DNA of 64,000 nt, from positions 930,001 to 994,000 of the forward strand of contig CP099421.1 of assembly GCA_024114885.1 (NCBI GenBank). Reading direction: 5' to 3'. The notes under the pieces were generated by a model, which was given only the letters and a program-made list of their open reading frames with translations, was not told where the DNA came from and made no database searches. The DNA is from Septoria linicola (Eukaryota; Ascomycota; Dothideomycetes; Mycosphaerellales; Mycosphaerellaceae). The position numbers and the translations under genes are program-made. Shown in pieces: positions 21,911-32,573 of this stretch (position 1 is its first letter; the number at the start of each line of letters is the position of its first letter).

Positions 21911-22531
21911 TCACAGAGTTCCTTCCTCTCTCTTCTTCGCGGCTTCCTTCCTGCGTACTAGAATCTCGCAATCTCTCAGTCGCTCTTCCCAGTCAGCCCA
22001 CTTCTCGCCCATGTCCAGTATGCCCATCGTGTACCACTTCTCCAGTAACCTGGTGCTCCGCAGCCTCAGCTCCGCAAACTCTCGTGCCTGCTCAATCTGC
22101 TTTGCCTCGACTCTTTCAATACGTGGCTCTGATGAAATTAGTCTGACCAGTGGCGCTGAGTCTGGAATATTGCTGTTATCGTGTAACGTCGCCAGCTGGG
22201 ACGAGGTCGTCTTGTACAGGTTCTCATGGGCTAGGATGAGTTGTGCCAATGAAGCGGGATGCAGTGTGGTGGGCGCAGTCTTCTCGTCAGCAGAATGAAA
22301 AAGCTCTGGATATTGCTTCTGGATCTGCAGTACGTCGGACACGGCGTGCGACTTGGCTGTCAGTGCCTTTAATGTCCGCTCGAGGTTTCGCAAACGCGTC
22401 GCGGCCGAAGCATTTGTTGTTGGCTCGCTGTTCTTGGATTCGTTGTTGTCGCCATTGATGACATAGTCAATGCGACTCAACCTCTCCTCCAGCATGGACA
22501 GCGTGTCTGCTACGGTCCCGCTTGTCGCCAT
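21911..22531 (-). CDS. Dynactin p24-like subunit (RO-10/Dctn3 type)
   Basis: A 206-residue mostly helical protein matching the small dynactin shoulder subunit: an N-terminal LSMLEERLSRIDYVING helix, a middle LILAHENLYKTTSSQLATLH, and the conserved C-terminal helix LLEKWYTMGILDMGEKWADWE. Dynactin links dynein to cargo; loss of the Neurospora homologue ro-10 affects nuclear distribution. The start is placed at 22531 (MATSGTVADTL), because the open frame upstream (to 22888) has no family resemblance and overlaps the promoter region. It is a single exon. The assignment rests on the pattern seen by eye. Confidence 0.75.
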   Translation of the reverse strand: MATSGTVADTLSMLEERLSRIDYVINGDNNESKNSEPTTNASAATRLRNLERTLKALTAKSHAVSDVLQIQKQYPELFHSADEKTAPTTLHPASLAQLILAHENLYKTTSSQLATLHDNSNIPDSAPLVRLISSEPRIERVEAKQIEQAREFAELRLRSTRLLEKWYTMGILDMGEKWADWEERLRDCEILVRRKEAAKKREEGTL

Positions 22532-22889
22532 GTCTTCTCCAGCTGTCACATGTCTTGTCTGCAGAAGGTGGAGGAGGCGTGTGGAGGGATTCGCATGTGC
22601 AGTTGCGCCATCCAATCCTGGGCGCGATGTCATCTTCTTTGAAACTGCAACGTCCTCTCCTCCACTCCGGTTCCCAACGCAACTCCACCACTTCATACCA
22701 CGGACTGTATACCATCGTGGTCGCGCAAGCCCCAGGAACTCGAAACAGGAGCGCTCGTGTCGCTCTGTCCTCTGAACGTCCCATGCGGTAGCCCTCGAAT
22801 CTCCCACAGGGCGCCATAGAGAAGCAGCAGAAAAGGGTGTACACGTGCCTTTTCTCTGCGACAACGATACAACACGGGAGGACCTCACG
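22532..22889. promoter_or_regulatory. Divergent promoter between p24-like gene and amino-acid transporter
   Basis: A 358-bp gap separates the start codons of two divergently transcribed genes (22531 minus, 22890 plus), so both promoters must fit here. No individual site can be named with confidence. Confidence 0.5.
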
Positions 22890-24510
22890 ATGGCTTCCTA
22901 CGCTGCGATTACCAGCTCGCCGAGCGAACATGGAGGCTCCAGGCCTGCGAGCACCTCCACGCGCTCAGGCCGTAGTTCTCGATACTCGAAACAGAACGGC
23001 TCAGGCGGCTCAGCATCATGGTTCTCTTCCGTTATAAACCTCGTAAACACTATTGTCGGCGCAGGCGTTCTCGCTATGCCACACGCGCTGTCGAACATGG
23101 GAATCACGTTAGGTGTTTTGGTCATCCTCTGGGCTGGTCTCACGAGTGGATTCGGCCTTTACCTGCAGACGAGATGTGCGAGATATCTGGATAGAGGAGG
23201 AGCGTCATTCTTTGCGCTCAGTCAGATCACATACCCGGGAGCGGCAGTCATATTCGATGCGGCGATTACATTGAAGTGCTTTGGAGTGGGAGTTTCCTAT
23301 CTCATTATTATCGGTGATCTCATGCCTGGAGTCGTGAGAGGGTTTGCGGGAAACGTGAATGATCAATTATATCTGGTCGACAGGCAATTCTGGGTCACGG
23401 CGTTCATGTAAGTATGGCCAACGGGCAGGAGAGAATTCGTCAAGCTGATTTCGGCAACAGGTTGATCGTGATCCCGCTGTCATTCTTGCGAAAGCTGGAC
23501 AGTCTGAAGTACACATCGATGGTGGCACTCGTGTCAATATCGTATCTGGTTGTTTTGGTTGTGTACCACTTCATTGCGAACGATGCTGGCCACGAAAAAG
23601 GTCCAGTCAACTGGGTGAAGTGGCACGGACTGGGATCCACACTTTCGAGCTTTCCCGTCATTGTATTTGCATACACATGCCATCAAAATGTGAGCTTCCT
23701 CTACCGCGCACGTTCGAACGTTACTGATCGGCACAGATGTTTTCTATCCTTAACGAAATCAACGACCCGAGCCCGAGACAAACCACATCCGTCGTGACTG
23801 CCAGCATTGGAACCGCGGCAGTCACCTATATCCTTGTGGCGATCACTGGCTACCTCACATTTGGCGACAACGTGATCGGAAACATCGTCGCCCAGTACGT
23901 TCCTAACGTGGCATCCACAATTGGTCGTGCGGCCATCGTTGTTCTGGTCATGTTCAGCTATCCTCTGCAGGTCCACCCTTGCAGAGCATCACTCGATGCG
24001 GTCCTCAAATGGCGGCCAGTCAACAGACAGACGCAAGAGTTCACACCGGTGGCCTCCTCTCGTGGATCGCCGTCGCGCCACTCGCTTCTGAGCGGCAAGG
24101 TCCCAGTTGGAAGGCCTGTGCCTGCTGAGATGAGTGAGGTACGCTTTGCCATCCTCACGACGTTCATCATTATCATGTCGTACATTGTGGCCATGACTGT
24201 AAGCAGTCTGGATAAAGTGCTTGCGTACGTTGGATCGACAGGAAGCACGGCCATTTCCTTCATTCTTCCAGGCTTGTTCTACTACAAGATCAGCGCTCCA
24301 GACTCGCCTCACCACCAGCGACTGCTCAAGGACGAAGAGGACGAAGAGTATGACCGCACCGGGTCTGCTGAGGAAGGCGGGTCTAACAACGGCCGGCAAG
24401 CAAAGAGTGAATTGCTGCGGAAATGCAGTCTGGCGATTGCCATTTACGGTATTTGTGTTATGATTGTGTGTCTCATTACGAATAGCATCAACATTGCGCA
24501 TGGGAAATAG
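22890..24510 (+). CDS. Vacuolar-type amino acid transporter (AAAP family, Avt5/6/7-like)
   Basis: A 506-residue transporter with about eleven membrane helices. Three exons, 22890-23407, 23461-23689 and 23737-24510, total 1521 bases with all junctions in phase. The first helix contains the family signature SVINLVNTIVGAGVLAMPHA; others include YTSMVALVSISYLVVLVVYH, FPVIVFAYTCHQN and GTAAVTYILVAITGYLTFGD. A cytosolic Ser/Arg-rich loop and an acidic loop (KDEEDEEYDR) separate late helices, as in Avt proteins that export amino acids from the vacuole. Substrate and membrane are inferred from the family, not shown. The start is the first ATG after the divergent promoter. Confidence 0.9.
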
Positions 24511-24578
24511 AGGGTTCGCACGTTTACTGCGGCATTGTGTTTGTACGGAGACGCAACGATCAAGTCCGTCGTCTGGAC

Positions 24579-24867
24579 ATGAGCTTATTAGAGACTGCGA
24601 AGATATTCGCTGTACCATCATCCAAGGCATCGAGAAACCCTCAGTCTGCATCGTCACAATGTTACAGCCTCTTTTGTCCCTCTTGGCCTTGCACGAGCTC
24701 AAGCCACGCTTTCGCGCTGTGGCTATGATACACTGACTCGGCCACACCTATTCGGCAAAGCCTTGAAGTGGTATGGCTTCTCGGATCGTGTACCGAAACC
24801 TGCCGAGGCGTTGCTCAAAGTGGATAAGATCGACAAGGACATCATGACGCTCGCGCGTTCGCAATAA
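24579..24867 (+). pseudogene. Possible small gene with frameshift, unknown
   Basis: An ATG at 24579 starts MSLLETAKIFAVPSSKASRN, open in one frame. At about 24660 another frame takes over and reads coherently to a stop at 24865-24867: TASFVPLGLARAQATLS, then RPHLFGKALKWYGFSDRV and EALLKVDKIDKDIMTLARSQ. The second part has the look of real protein. A TTACAG acceptor at 24668 could begin a terminal exon, but there is no clear matching donor. It is either a frameshifted small gene or the last exon of something unrecognised. No family is assigned. Confidence 0.35.
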
Positions 24868-25394
24868 CACCTACCCTAGCTCCAAGCTGCATCTACGTTG
24901 CTCTGCTTACCATGTCCTTGTATCAACAAGCTATTTCTCCTCACTCTACGTACCTCTTTTCCCCTCATCCAAGGAGAGTAGACGCATGCTCTTTGGCGGC
25001 TTGACGCTCACATAAGACTCCAATAAACCTGGGGAAGGCGAAGCTGCTACCAGGATACGCGTCAAGCGAACGAATTGAAGTAAGTGACGGGCCCCTGGGT
25101 TGGCGGTCGCATTGGCGATGCGGAGAAATGGAGCAGAGCGACAGCATCATGCAAGATGAGTAGACATGGATCGCTGCTGGAAAGATGCGGAGTGCAGAGA
25201 GGTTCTGGACGTTGGTCGAAGCTGACATCTTGTGAGATGTGGATGTAGTCTTCGTTTCTACCATCGCCACGACGACACTTTCGTCGAAGGAGAAGCAAGG
25301 AGTCTTGAGTCTGTCTGAAGCACCATCTTGAATCGAACAGCTGTATATCTGTGAAGCCCATCATAGCTTTCGCAAAACTTCGCTTTCAGTCAAG
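24868..25394. other. Upstream region of the peroxisomal-type carrier gene
   Basis: No gene is supported. The stretch must contain the promoter and leader of the carrier gene starting at 25395. Confidence 0.4.
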
Positions 25395-26747
25395 ATGTCA
25401 GGCAAGGCCAATGGCTTCTTTGCGTACAACTCCCAACTTGTGAGCTCTTTTTACAATCAAGTCATTCTTCTGAACGGTACTGAGTTTACCCCTGAGGACG
25501 CTTTCACCCTCTACCACCTCACCACCGAAGAACAACATGGCGCAAGATTGGGCGCAGATGTCGGGCCCATCCTGCCAGCCCTAGGCCATGCAATCGCGGG
25601 AGGATTGGCCAGTGCTTTGTCAAAGGCAGTGGTCTATCCAATCGACACGATTGTCACGCGAATGCAAGTGCAGAGGCAATTGAAGGGCGACAAAGAGGCT
25701 CCAAGCGCCGCCAGCAACGCAGATGCGGAGTACAAGAGCCCGACCGACGCCGCAAACAAGATATACAAGAACGAAGGAGGATTGAAAGCGTTCTACGCCG
25801 GCCTCAACTCGGATGTGGTCAAGCACATTGCTGACTCGTTCCTGTTCTTCCTGGCGTACAATGCAGTAAGAGATCAGATGTTGAAGAGGCAGGGTGGAAA
25901 GCAACTGCCTGTTCTGAAGGAACTCAGTGTCGGTGTGCTCGCTGGAGCTTTGTCGAAGGCTGTCACTCAGCCAATCTCAAACATTGTTGTGCGACAACAG
26001 ACTGCTGCTCTGGTCGCTGCCCGCGATCCGAGTTCATTGACCACGCCCGGAAGCAGCGACAAATTGAGCGTCAAGGATATTGCGCTCCAGATACGAAACG
26101 AGAAGGGCATCGCGGGATTCTGGTCTGGATACAGCGCACAACTCATTCTGACGCTGAACCCAGCCATCACCTTCGCCGTCGACAACCTGTTGAAGGGTCT
26201 CGTGCCTAAGGACAAGCGCGACAATGCCAGCGCGACTTTCTTGGTAGCGGCACTATCCAAGGTCGTCGCCACATCGATTACTTACCCAGTCATGCTCGCC
26301 AAATCGCGTGCGCAAGCTTCGCGTGGCTCTTCGGACGAGTCGGACCCATCGGAGCACTACGTCTCTGTCAATGACAACGCAGACAGGAAGACTCAAGTCA
26401 AGCAGGCAGTCAGAAGAGTTGCTCAACTTCTTGAAGGCCAAACGAGGATCTACGTGGCGCTGAAGAAGATCTATCGCAACGAAGGCGTTGCAGGGCTATA
26501 TTCTGGTCTGGAGGGTGAGGTCGTCAAGGGTTTCTTGCAGCATGGCCTGACTATGGCGGCCAAGGATGGTGTTCATGTTGGCGTTGTTCAGTTGTACTAC
26601 ATTGTTCTCAAGCTGACCAAGCGATGGGACGAAGAGCTCGCAAAGGCCCAAGAGCAGGCCCAAGAGCTTGCGAAGGATGCTGCGCAAAGAGTCGAGAATG
26701 TTGCCGTCTCCGCTGCAGAGGCCGCGAAGAGGGCTGTGGGGCAATAA
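25395..26747 (+). CDS. Peroxisomal adenine nucleotide-type carrier (PMP47/Ant1-like, SLC25 family)
   Basis: A 450-residue single-exon carrier with three repeats of the SLC25 signature: YPIDTIVTRMQ, QPISNIVVRQQ and YPVMLAKSRAQ, each after a membrane helix (GGLASALSKAVV; GVLAGALSKAVT; LVAALSKVVATSIT). This degenerate pattern is typical of the PMP47/Ant1 branch, which brings ATP into peroxisomes for fatty-acid activation. A mitochondrial-type charge profile is not evident. There is an unusual N-terminal extension of about 60 residues before the first repeat, a Ser/Asp-rich insert in the third, and an Ala/Glu-rich C-terminal helix. The transport role is inferred from the family. Confidence 0.88.
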   Translation: MSGKANGFFAYNSQLVSSFYNQVILLNGTEFTPEDAFTLYHLTTEEQHGARLGADVGPILPALGHAIAGGLASALSKAVVYPIDTIVTRMQVQRQLKGDKEAPSAASNADAEYKSPTDAANKIYKNEGGLKAFYAGLNSDVVKHIADSFLFFLAYNAVRDQMLKRQGGKQLPVLKELSVGVLAGALSKAVTQPISNIVVRQQTAALVAARDPSSLTTPGSSDKLSVKDIALQIRNEKGIAGFWSGYSAQLILTLNPAITFAVDNLLKGLVPKDKRDNASATFLVAALSKVVATSITYPVMLAKSRAQASRGSSDESDPSEHYVSVNDNADRKTQVKQAVRRVAQLLEGQTRIYVALKKIYRNEGVAGLYSGLEGEVVKGFLQHGLTMAAKDGVHVGVVQLYYIVLKLTKRWDEELAKAQEQAQELAKDAAQRVENVAVSAAEAAKRAVGQ

Positions 26748-26975
26748 ATTGGGGAATGTGTCTCGATCGAATTGTGTTTGAGTTGACATCGCTGGGCGTT
26801 CTACGAGCTGGTTGTTTATCCCTGCTACAAGAAGTGTTGTATACTGTTTACGAGCCATGAAAATTGCTAATTTGTGACCCTTTGTCGCCAAGGCGGCCTA
26901 GATGTGGTTGACTTCAACTTCTTCAACCCTCTCAGACATCATCAGCAACACAACTTCTTGTCTTCCTCAGTCTTG

Positions 26976-29033
26976 ATGATGGACACCATGCCCGAAGTTA
27001 TCAATAGTACGAATCTTTCATCGGAGGTGGAGCCGTCAAAAGCCACGCGCCGCCAGAGAGGTGAATCGAGGCGTGGTTGCCGTCAGTGCAAGATCCGATG
27101 GGTAACAGTCCCTACGCGATTTGCAGGCGGCACTATCTAACAGAAGAAGCTCAAATGTGGCGAGACTGTCCCAAAGTGCCGGAACTGTGTTCGGCCAAAG
27201 GTTGAATGTCCTGGATATGCCCAAAACATACGCTGGTCGAGCAAGCACGAGCGGCCGCCGCCCACTGCGGGCAGAGAGCCTGAAAACAGGACCAGCAGGC
27301 AACATGCGGGTGAGAGTGATGCTGTTATAAGGTCCGAAATAAGTCAGCTGGACCAGTGCGACACATCTGCTACCTATACTGAGGTGCCCGCCGATAACAG
27401 TACTGCATTGGAGTGGTTCGATGACCTCGATTTCGGAACACCTCTAGAATATCGTGGCACCACTCTCGAAGGACTGCCGGGACACAACATTGCAAATGCG
27501 ATGACAGACATTCAGCCATCTGGTACTGGAACTCTACATCGACCACTCGTAGATGTCCCATCGACACTGATTGAGTATTGGTTCTCTCATGTCTGTACGG
27601 CATGGTCTACCTTTGATTCGGACATCAATTTCAATCGCCACATAGCGTCGAAGACATGCTCCACATCCAGCTCGGTTTTCCACACTTTACAAAGTATGGC
27701 TGCCTCGCATCTGGCTGCCACAATGCCGAGGATGAGGGCAGAGCTGCCCTCAATGGTCAGCCGGGCGAGAACTGCCATCAGAAAAGCTATCGGCGAGAAA
27801 CAGCTTACACGGATTCCAAAGGTGGAAACACACTTGGTCTTCGCTATCCTAGCGTTAGGGGCATCCTTACATTGGAGCAGTTCTGCACTTGATGACTCTT
27901 GGTTGCATGAAGCAAAGAAGATGCTGGACCTTTGGGAACCAGCTCCATCAGGGTCTGATGTCATCACGTACGCATATTTTCATCACGCCGTGATATACTG
28001 GAAGATGCTCGTCTGTGCTGCGTCAAGTGGCTTCAAACACGATGATCTGGAACGAAAGCGCCATGAAGTTCGAGGCAGGCTGCACAAGGCAATGTTCCCA
28101 GGTCGCGAACCCATCCCCTCTAGTCCCACATCACTATCTACCGCATTCCAACCATTCGGTGGAACCAGACCCAGCTCATGGTGCGGCGTCTCAGGAGAGG
28201 TCATCGATCTATACGGTCAAGTGCTGGTGTTGTGCCGCTCTGGCAGGAGCAAGCATAGACTTCGTGTTGGCTATTCAGCCGAAGGCGCGCTGGACACACT
28301 GGCAGATGTGACCATCGCCCACGAAATACACGCTGAGCTGAAATCCATGAACTTCGCAGACACCATTTCTTTAGATGCCATCCTTGGATTCCCGGTGAGC
28401 ACGGACGATGCATCGACCCCAATCTCTCATCTGATACAGACGGCTGAGGCGTACCGTCAAGCCGCCTTATTGCAGATATATATGGCGTTCGATGATGTAC
28501 TCATCGAGGATACCACCCAGTCGGGAGTTTCTACGCGCAGAGAATTACTGGTTGGCCTGGCTATACATATTCTGGACATCTTACACGGCATTCCTCTTGA
28601 ATCTGGCTCTAGATCCATTCATCCCATGCTTTACTTCTCGGCTGCCACTGCTCTGGCATACGACACAGACGTCAGTATCCAGCACTTTTCGGCCGAACCT
28701 CCTTCTCAGACTACGGCTCTCGATGAGACGACGATTGAACCGAGCATTTTTCGTGCAACCGATCCTAGTAATATTGATCTCACAGGCAGTGACCCAACTT
28801 TAGAATCTAGTTTCACCCTTTCCGGTGTGTCACTCCATGTGGCGAAAGCCAGGCGAACTGTCGGGATGCGTATGAGCATACTTCAGCACATTCTCCCGGC
28901 GCGACCCATAGAGATCATGTTGAGCTTGTTGAAGAAGATCTGGTCGATCTACGACGAAGAGACGTCTACTACGAAGACTGCTCATTGGCTGGACATGTTG
29001 ACAGACTCTGGAGTGCAGACATTGTTCCGGTGA
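26976..29033 (+). CDS. Zn2Cys6 transcription factor with fungal-specific regulatory domain
   Basis: A 669-residue regulator. Exon 1 is 26976-27101 and exon 2 is 27150-29033. The acceptor at 27149 is chosen over two nearby AGs because it gives the canonical spacing C-x2-C-x6-C in GCRQCKIRW-LKC, followed by PKCRNCVRPKVECPGY. The rest, open in one frame, is a helical fungal-specific domain of the Fungal_trans_2 type (TLIEYWFSHVCTAWSTFD; MAASHLAATMPRMRAELPSM). A second ATG at 26979 is next to the first. It ends only 62 bp from the convergent aldolase-like gene. The target genes are unknown; local regulation of that gene and the dioxygenase-like gene is a guess from position. Confidence 0.88.
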
Positions 29034-29095
29034 CACAGTTACGCAAGAGGACGGAGCACGCTCTGACCCGCTGCGGTGACCCATATACGGTCTGT

Positions 29096-30227
29096 CTACA
29101 GCTTGTGCTCGCCACCACACATTGCTTCCCCATACTCCAGGTCGGGATAGCCCTCCCAATACAATGTCTCTGTATCGCTGGAGTTCTCGAATGTGTATTT
29201 GGCACTCTCCTCCGGCACGTACACCTTGGGTATGCCATTCGCGGCTGTCGCCTCGGCCAGAAGCTGACACTGACAAGCTCTTTCCATTAGGGTCATTAGA
29301 AAGGAGGCTTCCTCGACTGTCGTACCAACTGTGAAAAGTCCGTGGTTGCGCAAAGTCATGCCTTTGCCATTGGGTCCTAGCAGAGACATGATTGTCAGCA
29401 CCCGAAGACATTGGGATGGTACATTGCGCCAATCTTACCAAGAGCAGAAGCGATCTGCTCGCCTTCTTCGTCCGTGAGCACAACTCCGCCGAAGTCCTGA
29501 CACAAGATTAGCAGGTCTAAAACTACCTGAGTGCTGGGGAACGAGTTTACCTTGTGCACTGCTTGAGCATCTCCGTACAGATACGCGATATCCTGATTCA
29601 ACATCTCCAACGTCCGAGCGAACGAACTCCAAGCCATACCATGCGGACTATGGGTGTGGCAAGCTGCGATGACATCGGGCCGGACTTTGTGTACGGCGCT
29701 ATGAATGAGGAATCCTGCTGCGTTTGCAGGCCGACTCATGTTGCCTACTGGGTCGTCAGCTCACGATTCATCGCCGAAGCTGCGTTTTACCGTACCTCCA
29801 ATAGGTTTCCCAGCATAGTCTACCAGAATCATGTCGCTCGCCTTCAGGAGCGCAAAGTGCTTGGCGAGGGGGTTCTTCCACATGTCAGCTTGCAGGCGCA
29901 TGCGCGATTGTCTGAAGTCTCAAATCATTGTACCGTCCAGAATGTATGTGGATGCTCAGGATCTCTCACACTAATATGGCCTGCCATGCCATCTGTATAG
30001 CCCTTTCTCGCGAATACACGAAACGCAAGTGCCATCCTTTTCAGGAGCCAATGTCGCTGCTTTGCGAAGGTTGGGTGCTGCGGGATGCCTGGAAGGCATA
30101 CACCCTGTGAGATGAGCTCGAGAGGTGTCTTCACTTTTGCGGATTTCGCTTGCACAACTGTCGTTGTCTCGGCGTGGGTCAAGGTATCGGTCAGCTCTTC
30201 TGACTCGGTCATAGAGTGAGGTGCCAT
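29096..30227 (-). CDS. Class II aldolase/adducin-like protein
   Basis: A 301-residue protein in five exons on the minus strand: 29934-30227, 29796-29874, 29551-29744, 29439-29496, 29096-29376; total 906 bases, all junctions in phase. The fold is recognised from LAFRVFARKGYTDGMAGHIS, DMILVDYAGKPIGG, and the metal-binding CHTHSPHGMAW and LRNHGLFTVG stretches, then PDLEYGEAMCGG near the C-terminus. Bacterial members are fuculose- or ribulose-phosphate aldolases and epimerases; the fungal group with this C-terminal region has no established substrate. The start is at 30227 (MAPHSMTESEEL). It is divergent from the dioxygenase-like gene with about 346 bp between starts. Confidence 0.88.
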
Positions 30228-30573
30228 TGCTAAAGTGATTCTTTTCGTGATCAAAGCGGGAGTCGACAATGTAGAAGGAGGTCACTACATGATATCTATC
30301 AGTAATTGATCCGGTTCTAGCAAGTCAGTACGGCGGCACTGTTCTGCCGCACAACATGACGGGGGAATTCTTGGCGAGTGTACTTACTTTCCTCTTTCGG
30401 AAGCATAGTACACTTGTCACTGCGAGGTCAAGTTGGGTCTTTCAACACATGCATAGCATCTCAATTCGCGCACGCGCAATAAACCGAGCAGCGCAAGCAG
30501 CAAAAAGCATATATCAACATGTTAGCCGCGCGTTTGCGACTGTCGTCGGACAACGCACAGCGCAACCACAGCC
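30228..30573. promoter_or_regulatory. Divergent promoter region, aldolase-like / dioxygenase-like genes
   Basis: A 346-bp gap between the start of the aldolase-like gene (minus) and the proposed start of the dioxygenase-like gene (plus). No specific operator is named. The shared promoter would allow joint control by the nearby Zn2Cys6 regulator. Confidence 0.35.
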
Positions 30574-32214
30574 ATGTCTTTCAGTTTTGCTTCACTACGA
30601 GGCAAAAGCAGATCAGCACTATAGACTGCTCGAACTTCTCAACACGGCACGACTTCTGCGTTCGGGCGTCCAAGGTCTTTGCGAAGCTCATCAGCATTGT
30701 CCGAAGGACAGATCGTCACGAGAACGACTAGCTGCCATTCCCGCCCATCTGTCTCGGTAAGAGCCTCGTTCACATGCTGGAAGTCGCTTGGATCGGTCAA
30801 TTGATCATAAAATACCTACAGGCCTCGCGATTAGCAGCGCAGCCGACGGTCCGTCCTGGTAGCATCCGTGCTGTGCACAGCCAGCTCTCGCCAGCCACGA
30901 CATCGAACAAAGTCGCCATACCAATCGACGGCAAGCCGGTGGAGTTTTCATCTCTGGTGCTGAGAGATCTTTGTCAATGTACGGCATGCGTTCATGAGTC
31001 GACGAACCAACGGCTCTACTCGACGGCAGAAGTCCCACCCAATATCAAGGCTGATGAAGTACAAATAACCAATCAAGAAGCCAGAATTACGTGGCAGCAT
31101 GATGCCCCTGGCTTTGACCTATTTCACGACACCATTCTGCCTCTCAACACACTCCGTAGAGTGGTAGATATGGGTGCCAGACCAAACCCTCACCAAGCGC
31201 CGCTCGAGTCTCGCACACTCTGGGGCGCGAAGGATCCTCAACCGCCTGATACCACATTCGCGGACTATCTCAGAGATGACAAGGCACTTTACAACGTGAT
31301 GAGACAGCTTCAACAGCACGGTCTGGTCTTCATCACTGAAATTACTCATGTCGAGGAAGCCCTCGAGAAGATTGCTAAGCGCATGGGTCCGATGAAGGAT
31401 ACCTTTTATGGCTATACTGGGGATGTTATGTCTTGCGACTAGCGACACAGACCACGATTCATCGTTCACGCCACTAACGCAATACTGCAGTCCGCACAGT
31501 TCCCTCCGCTATCAACACGGCCTACACATCCTCCGACCTAGGCTTCCATACCGACCTTCTCTACTTCTCCAACCCGCCACACATTCAGCTCCTCCACTGC
31601 ATTCAATCCTCTTCCGCAGGCGGCGCAAGCGTCTTCGCAGATGCTTTCAAGTCCGCCGTGGAGCTCTCCGCACAAGACCGAGAAGCCTTCGATGTGCTGT
31701 TCAAGTTGTCGGTGAATTACCACTACCATCATCCAGAGGATAACGTGTATTTTACCACGAAGAAGGTGTTTGAGTTCAATGAGGAATATCTTAGGAAGCT
31801 GAAAGAATCGGATGGTGCTGTGACGAAAGAAGACGTAGTGGAGGGGAGGGGTTGGAGAAGATGAATTGGGGACCGCCTTTTATGGCACCTTTTACTCTGA
31901 CGAGCGAGGATGAATGGTCTGGACTCTTGGTCAAGGGGAATCCGAAGGTGGAAGCTTTGAATGAGAAGATCAGTCGATGGCATGGCGCTGCACAGAAGTT
32001 TAGTGCATTGCTACATCGGCCAGAGTCACAATTTGAGCGGCTAATGAAGCCGGGTGAGTGTGTGCTGTTCGATAACACGAGAGTTCTGCATGCGAGACGG
32101 GGTTTTGTTGCTGAGGATGTTGGGAAGCCGAGATGGTTGAAGGGAGGCTATGTCGACAAGGACTCTTGGATCAGCAAGTATCGCGTGCTGAGGGGCCAAT
32201 TTCGAGATAGATGA
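30574..32214 (+). pseudogene. Gamma-butyrobetaine/trimethyllysine dioxygenase-like gene, apparently damaged
   Basis: An Fe(II)/2-oxoglutarate dioxygenase of the carnitine-pathway type. The order is a Ser/Arg-rich presequence-like N-terminus, a GBBH-like N domain (VAIPIDGKPVEF; LRDLCQCTACVH), the catalytic part with GFHTDLLYFSNPP (HxD iron ligands) and LFDNTRVLHARRGF (distal His), ending at 32214. An intron at 30757-30821 joins in phase. Three defects are visible. A TAG at 30622-30624 lies in the leader frame if ATG 30574 is the start. The donor expected at 31426 reads TT instead of GT, although the acceptor at 31490 and the phase fit. A one-base loss or two-base gain around 31841-31855 shifts the frame before KMNWGPPF. 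A working gene would need alternative splicing at each place. Confidence 0.65.
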
Positions 32215-32267
32215 GTGATTGTGCTATCCTTCCGATCGAGTCGATCATTAACATGGTGGCAAACCGC

Positions 32268-32320
32268 TGCCTCATACCAACTCCCGTTCCAATCTCGTAA
32301 GAGCTCTCGATGCTCCCGCA
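32268..32320 (+). repeat. Direct repeat, copy 1
   Basis: About 50 bp starting CCTCATACCAACTCCC and continuing through AATCTCGTAAGA resembles 32521-32573. On the minus strand both encode the same TRLERELV-like ending, the last residues of the membrane protein gene to the right. It looks like a duplicated gene end. Confidence 0.6.
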
Positions 32321-32520
32321 ACAAGCCGCGCCAGGATCCGAGTAAGTATCGGCTGCTGGGGTAGAGTGCCGCGGAACTGCTTGGTTGGTGGTGGAAGTCT
32401 GGAGAAGGCTGAATGTGACCTTTTCCACCTTATCGCTATCGCTGCGCCATCCGTAACAAGAGCAGTCTCTGGTGGTAAGCCAAGTGGTAAATTTCGTGTT
32501 GCCACTCTCAATTTGCAAGC

Positions 32521-32573
32521 TTGCTACCTCATACCAACTCCCTTTCTAATCTCGCAAGATCTCTCGCACTTCC
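32521..32573 (+). repeat. Direct repeat, copy 2 (end of the rhodopsin-like gene)
   Basis: Contains the C-terminal codons and stop of the rhodopsin-like gene, and matches 32268-32320 with a few substitutions. The spacing is about 253 bp. Confidence 0.6.

Noticed and set aside
21911..22888. Longer 325-codon version of the dynactin p24-like protein
   Set aside because: The region upstream of the ATG at 22531 has no family similarity and overlaps the divergent promoter, so the shorter start is preferred.
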